A stretch of 64,000 nucleotides of DNA, taken from Paramoeba atlantica (lineage: Eukaryota > Discosea). A program made the translations under genes and the position numbers. Shown here piece by piece: positions 44,441 to 55,951 of this stretch. The stretch spans positions 1 to 64,000 of the forward strand of contig CDRNVI010000184.1 of the NCBI GenBank assembly GCA_977017575.1, given 5' to 3'. Every line of letters starts with the position of its first letter. The stretch's first letter is position 1. The notes below the pieces were generated by a model. It saw only the letters and a program-made list of their open reading frames with translations. It was not told where the DNA came from and ran no database searches.

Positions 44441-45804
44441 TTGACTCTGGTGCTCACTAAAAATCACTACATCTCTTCCCATAATGAATTCCTTAAACTT
44501 GTTAATTGCCCAGTAAGCCTCATAACATTCTTGTTCAGAATTTGTATATTTTTATTGTGTTTTGGCAAAGCCAGACTTGTGAAAGCGACTATTTTGTGCT
44601 TTTTTGGTATTTCTGACCTTTTTGGTGCTGGTTTATCAAGAGGATCATCAGGGTGTTGTATCAGTATTGAATCATAACCATTTTTTGATGTGTCCACATG
44701 AATATAGAATGTTTTTCTGAAATTTGGCATTGGTATTCTTGCAATTGTTTCCTTCATTTCCTGAAATTCATTATCTGCCTTCTTAACCCATTCAAATAAT
44801 GGTTGTAGCAATAATTCTCGAAGGTGATATGTTTTTTGAGAACAATTGTGGATGAATCTCCTACACCAACTAACCAATCCTAAGAGTGATTGTAATTCCT
44901 TTTGATTGGTTGGTTGTGGAAAATGTTTTATGGCCTTGACTTTCTTGTCATTAGCCAAAATTCCATCCTTTGTTGCTGTATATCCAAGTAATGTGAAAGA
45001 TCTTTCACCACTTTACTCAGGTTAATTTGCAACTTATTTTCCTTTAATCTATCCAGCACTTTCTCTACTAGTGATTGAATATGTTTCTCAAAGGTTTTTG
45101 AGAAGATAACTATGTCATCAACATAATTAATACAGATATATATCATTGCAAGCCAGCAAGTATTGTATCTATAAAATGTTGCTGTGTTGCCAGAGCATTT
45201 GTTAATCCAAATGGCATTGAATTCCATTCCCACAGCCTGAATTGTGAACAAAAGCCATTTTTCCCTTGTCTTCCTCTTGGATTGGGATTGACTAAAATGC
45301 TGCAGTCATATCCAATGTTGAAAAGAATGAAGATTCACCCAGGTATGACAACACATCATTAATTTTTTTGGTATTAGATAACTCCATTTCTTAGTCCTTT
45401 CATTTAATTCTCTGTAATCCATACAGAATCAGACTTTTTCATTTGCTTTTTTGCCACTAACATGGTGAATTTGATGATTGGATGACTCTTCTCTTGGCCA
45501 TTTCTTGGATTTGATTCTCTTCAATTGTCCTTTTGACTGTCTCCTTTGTATAATAAGCTCATCTAAAAGGCTTTTGAGTTTCATCTTTAAGTTCAATTTT
45601 GAACTCTGTTGCATCTGTATGCATGATTGGAGCATTGCTAAGTATGTCCCACATTTCTTTGTATTTTTCAAAGAGTTTACAGAGTTGAATCATTTGATCA
45701 AGATTGAGATCACTAAGAGTGAGGTCAGTTTTCTTTGTGAACTCCTCATATTCCTCTGGAATCATCTTTTCATCTTCTTCCAGATTTTTCTGACCATCTC
45801 TCAA
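44440..45804 (-). pseudogene. Ty3/gypsy reverse transcriptase and RNase H
   Basis: From right to left on the minus strand: ATEFKIELKDETQKPF (RT entry), FCMDYRELNERTKK (matching R--VDYR-LN--T), FFSTLDMTAAF (catalytic Asp), NSMPFGLTNALAT (MPFGL-NAP), CINYVDDIVIFSKTFEKHI (YVDD catalytic box), then LQSLLGLVSWCRRFIHNCSQ (connection) and RNase H with FYIHVDTSKNGYDSIL and FIMGRDVVIFSEH. All motifs are present, but in different frames, so the gene is dead. TGA stands at 45143 in AGLQ-YISV, where gypsy RTs usually have Trp before the YVDD strand. TAG occurs in AAF-SIPI, also a common Trp site. Confidence 0.85.
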
Positions 45805-47470
45805 CAGGATATTTGCTAAAGAACATTGATGCTATTTCTTCTGAGAATCCCCAACCTCCTTGATTGCACATGTGTTTTGCCATTCCATGGCAGTCCTCTT
45901 GAGGCTGTAGTTCTGGAGTGACCAATTTATCTTTATACATTCTTTCATCTGACTTCTTTTGGTGAAGTTTTACTGGTCTTTTATCAAGAGGTTTTGCAAT
46001 GGTTTGTTCTGCATTCTTTTCTGTAACATTAATGTGTTTTACAACATGTAGACCCTTTTTCAAGTGAGAATGAGGTATTTCCAACATTCATAATCTCAAT
46101 TCAAGTAGTGTAGATATATTGTCTCACATAATCAAATCTCAGTTGTAGAGCTTTTTTTTTCTGTTTGACCTCAACTGCTAAAATTGATCTAGGATCCAAT
46201 CTTGTTTGTGTAGTTATTTTTAATTCTCCAATCTCTCTGGGATTGGGAAGGAGTGAACTTCTTCAGTTGGCATTATTGATGATTTGTCAGCTAAGGAAAT
46301 GTAATTTCCTTTGTAATGGTCTCTAAAGTTTGGGAATTGCTTTATTCAGGAATGTTCTTGCCACAACATCTATCCTGCAAGCCCTAGAATCACAAAGTGC
46401 TTGTGTAGTAAATATCATTGACCATGCAAGGTATGTTGAACAGTTTATTATTTATTTGGTATATTTTAGGATTCAAGTCTCTTACTAGGTTGCCAATATG
46501 GATTGTGAAGCCATTTTCACTCATCTTGACCACCATCTTGTCTTGTTGCCAAGTATTTTGAGTAAATTCCTTTTTACTTTTAAAAGAATTGACAAACCAT
46601 TTGCTTTTTCTTTAAGTTCTTCAAGAGTTAATATCCCACATCCAAGGAGTTCACAAGTAAAGTATTTTCCAACTGAAATCCCCACATCCTCTCTTTCTTG
46701 GAACTCTTTTGTTCCAATTAACAAGACTCATATGTTTATATTTCTTTGCTGCAGCATCACCATATCTATCCACAGTGCTCATCCAGGGATGAAAGAAAAC
46801 AGGTTATTGGTTCACTCCTCTTCAATTTTTCTTTGGTTCTTTAATACTCATCTGTTCCCCCCCTAACAGACACTTTATTTAGACCTTGGAAGATTGGATT
46901 TTTGAATTCTCACATTGCTTCCTTCACATAGATTTCCTGAAAGGGAGTTTCTCTTATCTTCAAGAACAGGTGCAAATATTCTGTAGTTACCACCTGAAAT
47001 TCTTGATTAGTAACTTTTTTATCAGGTACTCAAAAAAGATCAAACTTCTGCTGTTCCATAAGGACAACTTTCTCACCAAAGAATCTATTAAGGGTACACA
47101 ACAAATTCAAAGGTAATCCATCCAACTTTTGGCCTAATGACTTTCAATTGCCCTTGCAAACTTGATTTGTTTTCTGAACTCAAGTATGTTTGGTCAAATA
47201 TCTTGTTTAATACTCTTTTTTTAGATGCAAAATTGAGAAGCTTGGACTGGGTTTTGGAAATTCACATCTTTAATTACCAATTTCCAATGTTGTTTCTAAG
47301 ATTTGTAATTTGGTTCTTTCATCTTTAAAAACTCCTTCTTTATTCACACCAACTCTTCATTTTGCACAACCAGGAAATGAATTGCCTTCACCAATTGTTC
47401 TGCTTGGAGTTTCCTCTAAGCAATTTCTCAAGATCAAATGCTTCTTCTATTGGTTATTCAAATTGAAGCA
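45805..47470 (-). other. 5' part of the Ty3/gypsy element, domains not recognised
   Basis: Minus-strand frames at 46087-45770 (ending GFSEEIASMFFSKYPVERWS) and 46724-46521 should hold gag and protease by position. I could not identify capsid, zinc knuckle or the D(S/T)G protease motif with confidence. Confidence 0.4.
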
Positions 47471-47477
47471 TTACCAA

Positions 47478-47690
47478 GGTAGATTTTATTTTACTTCTAA
47501 GGTTTCAATAGTTTAAAGAAGTACAATTGAAAACTGGGAAAATCAAGAAGTGGAAAAGTGAAGAAAAGAAAATGTAGTAATAAGAATATTAATGATAATG
47601 AACTTTAATCAATTGAATTGAATTCAACAAGAATTTAAATAAAGATGTTATATATATTTATAATATTTCATATTTGAATATTTTTTTAAA
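47478..47690 (-). repeat. 5' LTR of the Ty3/gypsy element
   Basis: Colinear with 42257-42464: AGATTTTATTTTACTTCTAA, AATTGAATTCAACAAGAATT and TATATATTTATAATATTTCA. Terminal TG...CA is eroded on both sides. It borders the flank of the second satellite. Confidence 0.75.
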
Positions 47691-47829
47691 CTTAATTAAG
47701 ATTTAAAGTTTGAATAAAAAACTCTTTTATATGATAAAATAATATTTTGAAAAGTTTTTAATTTAAAAAGTAGTGAAAAAGATATTAGTTTTAGATTTTA
47801 TTTTGAAGAAGAAATATAAAAGATTAATA

Positions 47830-47985
47830 CAAAAGAAATGATGTTAAAAGAGAAAAAATAAAAAAAAATTTAAATTAATCTCATTAACTTTCTTATTTTT
47901 TTGTTTTTTTAAAGATGAGTATGATAGTTTAGTTGTTCTTTTCTTCAATTTTTCATTTTTGAAGTCTCAAGTTCAATTCTTTTAA
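47830..47985 (+). repeat. satellite-flanking segment shared with 11920-12094
   Basis: Includes AAAGATGAGTATGATAGTTT and CTTCAATTTTTCATTTTTGA, as at the first satellite. Confidence 0.8.
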
Positions 47986-48150
47986 TTTTTCAATTTTTCA
48001 ATTTTCCAATTTTCCAATTTTCCAATTTTCCAATTTTCCAATTTTCTAATTTTCTAATTTTCCAATTTTCCAATTTTCCAATTTTCCAATTTTCCAATTT
48101 TTCAGTTTTTCAGTTTTTCAGTTTTTCAGTTTTTTAGTTTTTTAGTTTTT
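47986..48150 (+). repeat. (TTTTCCAA)n microsatellite, second locus
   Basis: The same octamer as at 12095 but shorter and more varied (TTTTCTAA, TTTTTCAG and TTTTTTAG units), leading into the trimer satellite. Confidence 0.9.
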
Positions 48151-51100
48151 TTTATAAATAAGTCAAATAAATTGTAAAATTGAGTAAAATATTCAATTTT
48201 ATTTGTAACTTGTTTGGAAATAAACTTTTAAACATCAAAAACTGAATAACAATTTTCTAAAAATGAAAATAATACAAATAGACATTGAAAAAAGTGGTTG
48301 GGAAATGATCAAAAACAAAGGGAAATATGTTTTTTTTTTTGTAAATAAGTCAAATAAATTGTAAAATTGTGTAAAAAGTACAATTTTATTTGTAACTTGT
48401 TTGGAAATGAACTTTTAAACATCAAAAACTAAATAACAATTGAGAAAAAATGAAAATAGAAAATAATACAAATAAACATTGAAAAAAGTGGTTGGAAAAT
48501 AATCAAAAACAAAGGGAAATATGTTTTTTTTTTTGTAAATAAATCAAATAAATTGTAAAATTGTGTAAAAAGTACAATTTTATTTGTAACTTGTCTGGAA
48601 ATGAACTTTTAAACATCAAAAACTAAATAACAATTTTCTAAAAAATGAAAATAATACAAATATTGAATTATACATTGAAAAAAGTGATTGGGAAATAATC
48701 AAAAACAAAGGGAAATATATTTTTTTTTTTGTAAATAAATCAAATAAATTGTAAAATTGAGTAAAATATTCAATTTTATTTGTAACTTGTTTGGAAATGA
48801 ACTTTTAAACATCAAAAACTGAATAACAATTTTCTAAAAATGAAAATAATACAAATAGACATTGAAAAAAGTGGTTGGGAAATGATCAAAAACAAAGGGA
48901 AATATGTTTTTTTTTTTGTAAATAAGTCAAATAAATTGTAAAATTGTGTAAAAAGTACAATTTTATTTGTAACTTGTTTGGAAATGAACTTTTAAACATC
49001 AAAAACTAAATAACAATTGAGAAAAAATGAAAATAGAAAATAATACAAATAAACATTGAAAAAAGTGGTTGGAAAATAATCAAAAACAAAGGGAAATATG
49101 TTTTTTTTTTTGTAAATAAATCAAATAAATTGTAAAATTGTGTAAAAAGTACAATTTTATTTGTAACTTGTCTGGAAATGAACTTTTAAACATCAAAAAC
49201 TAAATAACAATTTTCTAAAAAATGAAAATAATACAAATATTGAATTATACATTGAAAAAAGTGATTGGGAAATAATCAAAAACAAAGGGAAATATATTTT
49301 TTTTTTTGTAAATAAATCAAATAAATTGTAAAATTGAGTAAAATATTCAATTTTATTTGTAACTTGTTTGGAAATGAACTTTTAAACATCAAAAACTGAA
49401 TAACAATTTTCTAAAAATGAAAATAATACAAATAGACATTGAAAAAAGTGGTTGGGAAATGATCAAAAACAAAGGGAAATATGTTTTTTTTTTTGTAAAT
49501 AAGTCAAATAAATTGTAAAATTGTGTAAAAAGTACAATTTTATTTGTAACTTGTTTGGAAATGAACTTTTAAACATCAAAAACTAAATAACAATTGAGAA
49601 AAAATGAAAATAGAAAATAATACAAATAAACATTGAAAAAAGTGGTTGGAAAATAATCAAAAACAAAGGGAAATATGTTTTTTTTTTTGTAAATAAATCA
49701 AATAAATTGTAAAATTGTGTAAAAAGTACAATTTTATTTGTAACTTGTCTGGAAATGAACTTTTAAACATCAAAAACTAAATAACAATTTTCTAAAAAAT
49801 GAAAATAATACAAATATTGAATTATACATTGAAAAAAGTGATTGGGAAATAATCAAAAACAAAGGGAAATATATTTTTTTTTTTGTAAATAAATCAAATA
49901 AATTGTAAAATTGAGTAAAATATTCAATTTTATTTGTAACTTGTTTGGAAATGAACTTTTAAACATCAAAAACTGAATAACAATTTTCTAAAAATGAAAA
50001 TAATACAAATAGACATTGAAAAAAGTGGTTGGGAAATGATCAAAAACAAAGGGAAATATGTTTTTTTTTTTGTAAATAAGTCAAATAAATTGTAAAATTG
50101 TGTAAAAAGTACAATTTTATTTGTAACTTGTTTGGAAATGAACTTTTAAACATCAAAAACTAAATAACAATTGAGAAAAAATGAAAATAGAAAATAATAC
50201 AAATAAACATTGAAAAAAGTGGTTGGAAAATAATCAAAAACAAAGGGAAATATGTTTTTTTTTTTGTAAATAAATCAAATAAATTGTAAAATTGTGTAAA
50301 AAGTACAATTTTATTTGTAACTTGTCTGGAAATGAACTTTTAAACATCAAAAACTAAATAACAATTTTCTAAAAAATGAAAATAATACAAATATTGAATT
50401 ATACATTGAAAAAAGTGATTGGGAAATAATCAAAAACAAAGGGAAATATATTTTTTTTTTTGTAAATAAATCAAATAAATTGTAAAATTGAGTAAAATAT
50501 TCAATTTTATTTGTAACTTGTTTGGAAATGAACTTTTAAACATCAAAAACTGAATAACAATTTTCTAAAAATGAAAATAATACAAATAGACATTGAAAAA
50601 AGTGGTTGGGAAATGATCAAAAACAAAGGGAAATATGTTTTTTTTTTTGTAAATAAGTCAAATAAATTGTAAAATTGTGTAAAAAGTACAATTTTATTTG
50701 TAACTTGTTTGGAAATGAACTTTTAAACATCAAAAACTAAATAACAATTGAGAAAAAATGAAAATAGAAAATAATACAAATAAACATTGAAAAAAGTGGT
50801 TGGAAAATAATCAAAAACAAAGGGAAATATGTTTTTTTTTTTGTAAATAAATCAAATAAATTGTAAAATTGTGTAAAAAGTACAATTTTATTTGTAACTT
50901 GTCTGGAAATGAACTTTTAAACATCAAAAACTAAATAACAATTTTCTAAAAAATGAAAATAATACAAATATTGAATTATACATTGAAAAAAGTGATTGGG
51001 AAATAATCAAAAACAAAGGGAAATATATTTTTTTTTTTGTAAATAAATCAAATAAATTGTAAAATTGAGTAAAATATTCAATTTTATTTGTAACTTGTTT

Positions 51101-52445
51101 GGAAATGAACTTTTAAACATCAAAAACTGAATAACAATTTTCTAAAAATGAAAATAATACAAATAGACATTGAAAAAAGTGGTTGGGAAATGATCAAAAA
51201 CAAAGGGAAATATGTTTTTTTTTTTGTAAATAAGTCAAATAAATTGTAAAATTGTGTAAAAAGTACAATTTTATTTGTAACTTGTTTGGAAATGAACTTT
51301 TAAACATCAAAAACTAAATAACAATTGAGAAAAAATGAAAATAGAAAATAATACAAATAAACATTGAAAAAAGTGGTTGGAAAATAATCAAAAACAAAGG
51401 GAAATATGTTTTTTTTTTTGTAAATAAATCAAATAAATTGTAAAATTGTGTAAAAAGTACAATTTTATTTGTAACTTGTCTGGAAATGAACTTTTAAACA
51501 TCAAAAACTAAATAACAATTTTCTAAAAAATGAAAATAATACAAATATTGAATTATACATTGAAAAAAGTGATTGGGAAATAATCAAAAACAAAGGGAAA
51601 TATATTTTTTTTTTTGTAAATAAATCAAATAAATTGTAAAATTGAGTAAAATATTCAATTTTATTTGTAACTTGTTTGGAAATGAACTTTTAAACATCAA
51701 AAACTGAATAACAATTTTCTAAAAATGAAAATAATACAAATAGACATTGAAAAAAGTGGTTGGGAAATGATCAAAAACAAAGGGAAATATGTTTTTTTTT
51801 TTGTAAATAAGTCAAATAAATTGTAAAATTGTGTAAAAAGTACAATTTTATTTGTAACTTGTTTGGAAATGAACTTTTAAACATCAAAAACTAAATAACA
51901 ATTGAGAAAAAATGAAAATAGAAAATAATACAAATAAACATTGAAAAAAGTGGTTGGAAAATAATCAAAAACAAAGGGAAATATGTTTTTTTTTTTGTAA
52001 ATAAATCAAATAAATTGTAAAATTGTGTAAAAAGTACAATTTTATTTGTAACTTGTCTGGAAATGAACTTTTAAACATCAAAAACTAAATAACAATTTTC
52101 TAAAAAATGAAAATAATACAAATATTGAATTATACATTGAAAAAAGTGATTGGGAAATAATCAAAAACAAAGGGAAATATATTTTTTTTTTTGTAAATAA
52201 ATCAAATAAATTGTAAAATTGAGTAAAATATTCAATTTTATTTGTAACTTGTTTGGAAATGAACTTTTAAACATCAAAAACTGAATAACAATTTTCTAAA
52301 AATGAAAATAATACAAATAGACATTGAAAAAAGTGGTTGGGAAATGATCAAAAACAAAGGGAAATATGTTTTTTTTTTTGTAAATAAGTCAAATAAATTG
52401 TAAAATTGTGTAAAAAGTACAATTTTATTTATAATTTGTCTGGAA
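48150..52445 (+). repeat. satellite array, 577-bp trimeric higher-order repeat
   Basis: The array has about 7.4 copies of a 577-bp unit, built from three related monomers of about 194, 196 and 187 bp. The landmark ATTCAATTTT (found once per unit) falls at 48191, 48768, 49345, 49922, 50499, 51076, 51653 and 52230, exactly 577 bp apart each time. The monomers belong to the same family as at 12272-16826 (T-run, TGTAAATAA, CAAAAACAAAGGGAAATAT) but with different diagnostic words: GAGTAAAATATTC, GAAAATAGAAAATAATAC and TATTGAATTATACATTG. The array ends abruptly at the LINE sequence. Confidence 0.97.
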
Positions 52446-52558
52446 ATCTCTTTTCCCTCTATTAGAAAACTTATAAGAAATATCAAAAGATGTGGATTAA
52501 ATTGATTCAACAAGCAGGAGAGAGTATAAAATTCCCTAATTCCTTTGGAGAAAGCTAA

Positions 52559-54045
52559 TTGTGTTTGATTCCCAAGGTTGAGAACATTTTTTGCTCTAAC
52601 CAGTTCAGACTTATAAGTGTAACAAACTCTGATTATTGAATTGTAATACAATATTAAGCTTTTTGGTTTTCTGAAATTGCAAGTGGAGTAATCTCTGATA
52701 CTTAACATGCAATGTTTAAGGGGAAATCAATTGATGCAACTGTGAAAACAATTTATGATGTCTTCTATGAAGCTTTGGCCAATGAATAAAATATTATTCT
52801 TCCAAACTGACTTCTACAAGGCTTATGATTATGTAAACTGTGATGCTCTAATTCACATCTTGAAGAGATTGAAGGCTCCTTTCCAAGCTATCTTTGTGAT
52901 TGAGAAAGTATTCCACCCCTCTAAAACTTGGTTACCCTCAATTGAAGGGAAACCTAGCTCCTCTCCAGCTAACTCTATTACCAGTAGAACTGAAGTTCAA
53001 CAAAGCTGCCCAATCTCCCCTCTTCTCTTCCTAATTATCTTTGATTTATTGCTGGTGAGCCTCAACAAGAACCACCCTCTTGAGAAGCTCTCTGGTTTCA
53101 TGGATGACCTTGGACTACTCCTGAAAAAAGTTAACACCATTAACCTCTTGACCCCCACTTTTCAGAAGTATGAAAAGGCAACTGGTGCTCTCTTGAATTA
53201 CTCAAAATGCTTTGTTTTGATAACTCAAATGTATAAACCTTCTGGCCCTTGGTCTGCAATGCCCAAAACCAACTTTAAAAGCAATGAGATAACTTATTTA
53301 GGTGTGTGAATAAACTGTAAGATGGAATTAAAGAAGGATTGATTTAAAGTATGTGAAAAGATGCAAGGAGTAAGTAAGGCCATTAAGAATCAAGGAGGGC
53401 CCTTTGCAGTAAAAGTAAGGATAATTAACACCTACTTAATTCCCTGTATGAGTTACTTGGCCTGCTTTAAACTTATCCCTCAATCTGTATCTGTGATAGT
53501 ATGGAAACTCATTCAAGCTGCCTTGGGAGCATATGCCAATCTAAAAACCACCATTTTAACTGCTTGCCATTCTCTTATGGGTAGTAAATGTCAGGTTCAC
53601 CATTTCATTCTCTTCAATTGGGCTCTTCTTATCTCTCATAAACCTTTAAGTTATGAATACAAGAATCTCTTGGCCATTGGAGCTATGAGACTTGATGCTT
53701 ACTCTGCTGCTTCAAAAATCTCTAAAGAAGTGACTTTGAGAGGCCTAACCAAAACAAACTATAATTCCCTTTCTCATCAAGTACCTATTGTGCTTAAAGA
53801 TATCTACCAAGAGGATGGAAAGATCAAATGTATTGTCTACAACTTAGCTTATACTTTTAAACCTCAGCTCCAATGAAATCTTACCAAATTCTTGATTCAT
53901 GGTCTCTCTATAATGGATAAGATCTTCCATTTTACTTTGAAACCTCCTACCTGTTGATTATGTAAGAAAGAAAAAGAATCTTGAACCCACCTCCTTGAAA
54001 CTTGTATTTGTGCTAAAAGCTACCTTGAGAAGATGGAATGAAGCT
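52559..54045 (+). pseudogene. LINE reverse transcriptase with six in-frame TGA
   Basis: RT motifs in order: LCLIPKVENIFCSNQFRLIS (upstream block, other frame), then from 52755 FFQTDFYKAYDYVNCDALI (catalytic Asp), VQQSCPISPLLFLIIFDLL, LSGFMDDLGLLL (the F-DD catalytic box), ALLNYSKCFVL and ITYLGV. The frame 52755-54045 has about 430 codons, TGA at 53307, 53340, 53874, 53955, 53982 and 54039, and no TAA/TAG. Reading TGA as Trp produces sensible LINE sequence: YLGV-W-INCKMELKKD-W-FKVCEKM and a C-terminal zinc-type motif C-W-LCKKEKES-W-THLLETC. At least one frameshift near 52640-52750 makes the copy non-functional. The product would reverse-transcribe element RNA at a nicked target. Confidence 0.85.
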
Positions 54046-54369
54046 AATTGTGGCATAATGGCTTAGTTGGTAAAATAACTATTGCTTCAATTCAGGGTTA
54101 CAGGTTCAAATCCCAAAGAGGAAAATATTAAAAACATTATTTTCTCTTTTTGCTCACTTGAATGTGAAAAATGGAATAGATTATTCTCTGCCCTATTTGC
54201 TAAAAAGCAGAGAATAAATTCCTTGAAAAGGAGTTTAAGTGAATTAAAGGTCTTTGGACCATTTAAACCTAAAGAAGTGAAACTCTATCTTTGTTATTTT
54301 TAACCTTAAAAAATTAGTGGCTTTGGGTTAGGCTATTACCTAATAAAGTCCAGTGTTAAAAAGAAAAAA
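54046..54369 (+). mobile_element. tRNA-derived SINE-A copy 1
   Basis: The tRNA-like head has an A box (TGGCTTAGTTGG) and B box (GGTTCAAATCC), then a body with TCACTTGAATGTGAAAAA and GGTCTTTGGACCATTTAAAC, and the tail AATAAAGTCCAGTGTTAAAA. Imperfect target duplications GATGGAATGAAGCT and GATGGGACAAAGCT flank it. It splits the LINE RT C-terminus. Confidence 0.88.
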
Positions 54370-54487
54370 GATGGGACAAAGCTGCATAAAGTTGAAACTT
54401 CCATCTTGAGAATCCTCTTTCTTTGTGTGTGAACTTACTGTTCAATACTGCTCAAACCTCTTCACCTCAATAGTGAGTGCTGTCTTA

Positions 54488-55140
54488 CTTACACTGTGAA
54501 TAACTGTGTGTGCTGAAGGATCTCAATTTGCTGAGTATGCTATTGATATCTTTTACAAAATCTTAAAAAAGAACAAATTCCTTCCCAAACCTCTTTGTAA
54601 AAACCCAACCTCTGCAAAGAAAAAGAGAGAGATTGAAAAGTTCAAGTTTAAAGACTTACAAGTTTTCTATGATGGTTCAAGTTGTACTGATCCTCACCTT
54701 GGTGGTGCTAACTATGCTATTTTCAGAGATGGAAAGGAAATTCTGATTGATGTTGAAACTATTTTCTTCAGTACAAATAATGTTAATGAATTCAAAAGCT
54801 ATCTCTTGAGATTAAAGAGTGCAAGAGGTTTGGGTTCTTACATCTAAATTGTTGGTAATTATATGATATTAATTAAGGCAGCTCCTAAGAATTACAATAT
54901 TAGTAATCATGAACTTAACCTCCTGTTGATTGAGATTAGAGCAACTGCTGTTAGATTTGAAGATATTAAATTTATTCATATTTTTTATAAACTCAACAAA
55001 CATGCTGATGCTATTGCTACTACTGTTAGTTGGTCAGTTATGGATGAAATAGCTGCTGTTAATGATCTCAAATGAAATCTTTGTATTAGACAAGTTGGAA
55101 AAACTGAAGAAAAATGGATTGTTGATAACTCTTTTTTATA
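54488..55140 (+). pseudogene. LINE RNase H domain
   Basis: LQVFYDGSSCTDPHLGGANY (first Asp), NNVNEFKSYLLRLKSA (Glu), IVGNYMILIKAAPKNYN (third Asp replaced by Asn) and YKLNKHADAIATTVSW (last Asp). There are in-frame TGA at 54497 and 55073 plus TAA at 54845 and TAG at 55138. The TGA at 55073 aligns with TGG at 33899 in the younger copy; TAG at 55138 aligns with a Trp of STLWNW there. The domain would remove RNA from the RNA:DNA hybrid. Confidence 0.8.
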
Positions 55141-55159
55141 GACTAAACTGAACAACCCC

Positions 55160-55484
55160 AATTGTGGCATGATGGCTTAGTTGGTAAAACAGCTATTGCT
55201 TCAATTTGGGGTTGTAGGTTCAAATTTCAAAGAAGAAAATATTAAAAATATTATTTTCTCTTCTTGCTCACTTGAATGTGAAAAACAGAACAGGTTATTC
55301 TTTACTCTATCTACTAAAAAGCAGAAAATAAAGTTCCTGAGAAGGAGTTTAAGTGAATTAAAGGTCTTTGGACCATTTAAACCTAAAGAAGTGAAACTCT
55401 ATCCTCATTATCTTTAACCTTAAAAAATTAATAGCTTTGAGTTAAACCATTACCTAATAAAGTCCAGTGTTAAAAAGAAAAAAT
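55160..55484 (+). mobile_element. tRNA-derived SINE-A copy 2
   Basis: Same head, body and tail as copy 1. Target duplications AAACTGAACAACCCC (55145) and AAATTGAACAACTCCC (55485) flank it. It interrupts the LINE C-terminal tail. Confidence 0.88.
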
Positions 55485-55499
55485 AAATTGAACAACTCC

Positions 55500-55799
55500 C
55501 TTAAGTATGATTAAAGTTATTCTATCCCTTTTTCCACACTCTTGAGGAAATTTCAAGGTTTAGTGATTACAATTCAAGTGGTATACTTCTCCAAACCTCT
55601 CTCTTTTGATGGAACCTTGATAACACCTGTAGCCCTTTCTAAAAACCTCTATAATATATATTCTACTTCAATCCTAAGTGACAAGTTATGTGAAAGTATG
55701 TTGGATAATGAAAAGAACAGAAAGAAAAGAAAAAAAAAAAAAAAAAGATATGTAATCTTTAAAGAAGGTAAACTTCCTCCAAGTGATGATGAAGATTAA
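55500..55799 (+). pseudogene. LINE C-terminal tail
   Basis: STLLRKFQGLVITIQVVYFS and LFDGTLITPVALSKN-like residues correspond to GNFVRKFQGNMVTTPHVLFP and the following part of the 33638-34297 protein. It ends in a Lys-rich stretch and PPSDDED before TAA. Confidence 0.7.
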
Positions 55800-55951
55800 C
55801 TAACTATTCTAAGAATTAATTAATTTAAATATTATTAACCATGTCTATGTTACCAATTGGTAAAACCTAAACTATCTTTTCTATCTATATGATGGTTTTT
55901 TACCTTAATAAATTAATAGCATTTTCTGATGTTTAGTGGAAAAAAAAAAAG

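Larger units (their letters stand above)
42257..47690 (-). mobile_element. Ty3/gypsy LTR retrotransposon, decayed, both LTRs present
   Basis: Read on the minus strand, the element runs from an LTR at about 47478-47690 to an LTR at 42257-42464. A polypurine tract (GGGGGGGG before TGTAA) precedes the 3' LTR. Order inside: unassigned 5' region, RT, RNase H, integrase with D-D-E, and a GPY/F-like end, which is the Ty3/gypsy order. Many frameshifts and stops occur. The two LTRs differ considerably, so insertion is old. Confidence 0.85.
52450..55951 (+). mobile_element. LINE retrotransposon lacking endonuclease, with two SINE insertions
   Basis: Carries RT, the C-terminal Cys-rich segment, RNase H and the C-terminal tail, then a 3' UTR with CTTAATAAATTAATAGC and a poly(A) run at 55940-55951. 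The endonuclease end is missing; sequence begins at the satellite edge. It belongs to the same lineage as 33586-34461. SINEs sit at 54046-54369 and 55160-55484. Confidence 0.85.

Noticed and set aside
54046..54120. tRNA gene candidates (A box TGGCTTAGTTGG, B box GGTTCAAATCC)
   Set aside because: The acceptor and anticodon stems do not pair properly, and each head is followed by the same 250-bp body, tail and target duplications. They are SINE heads.
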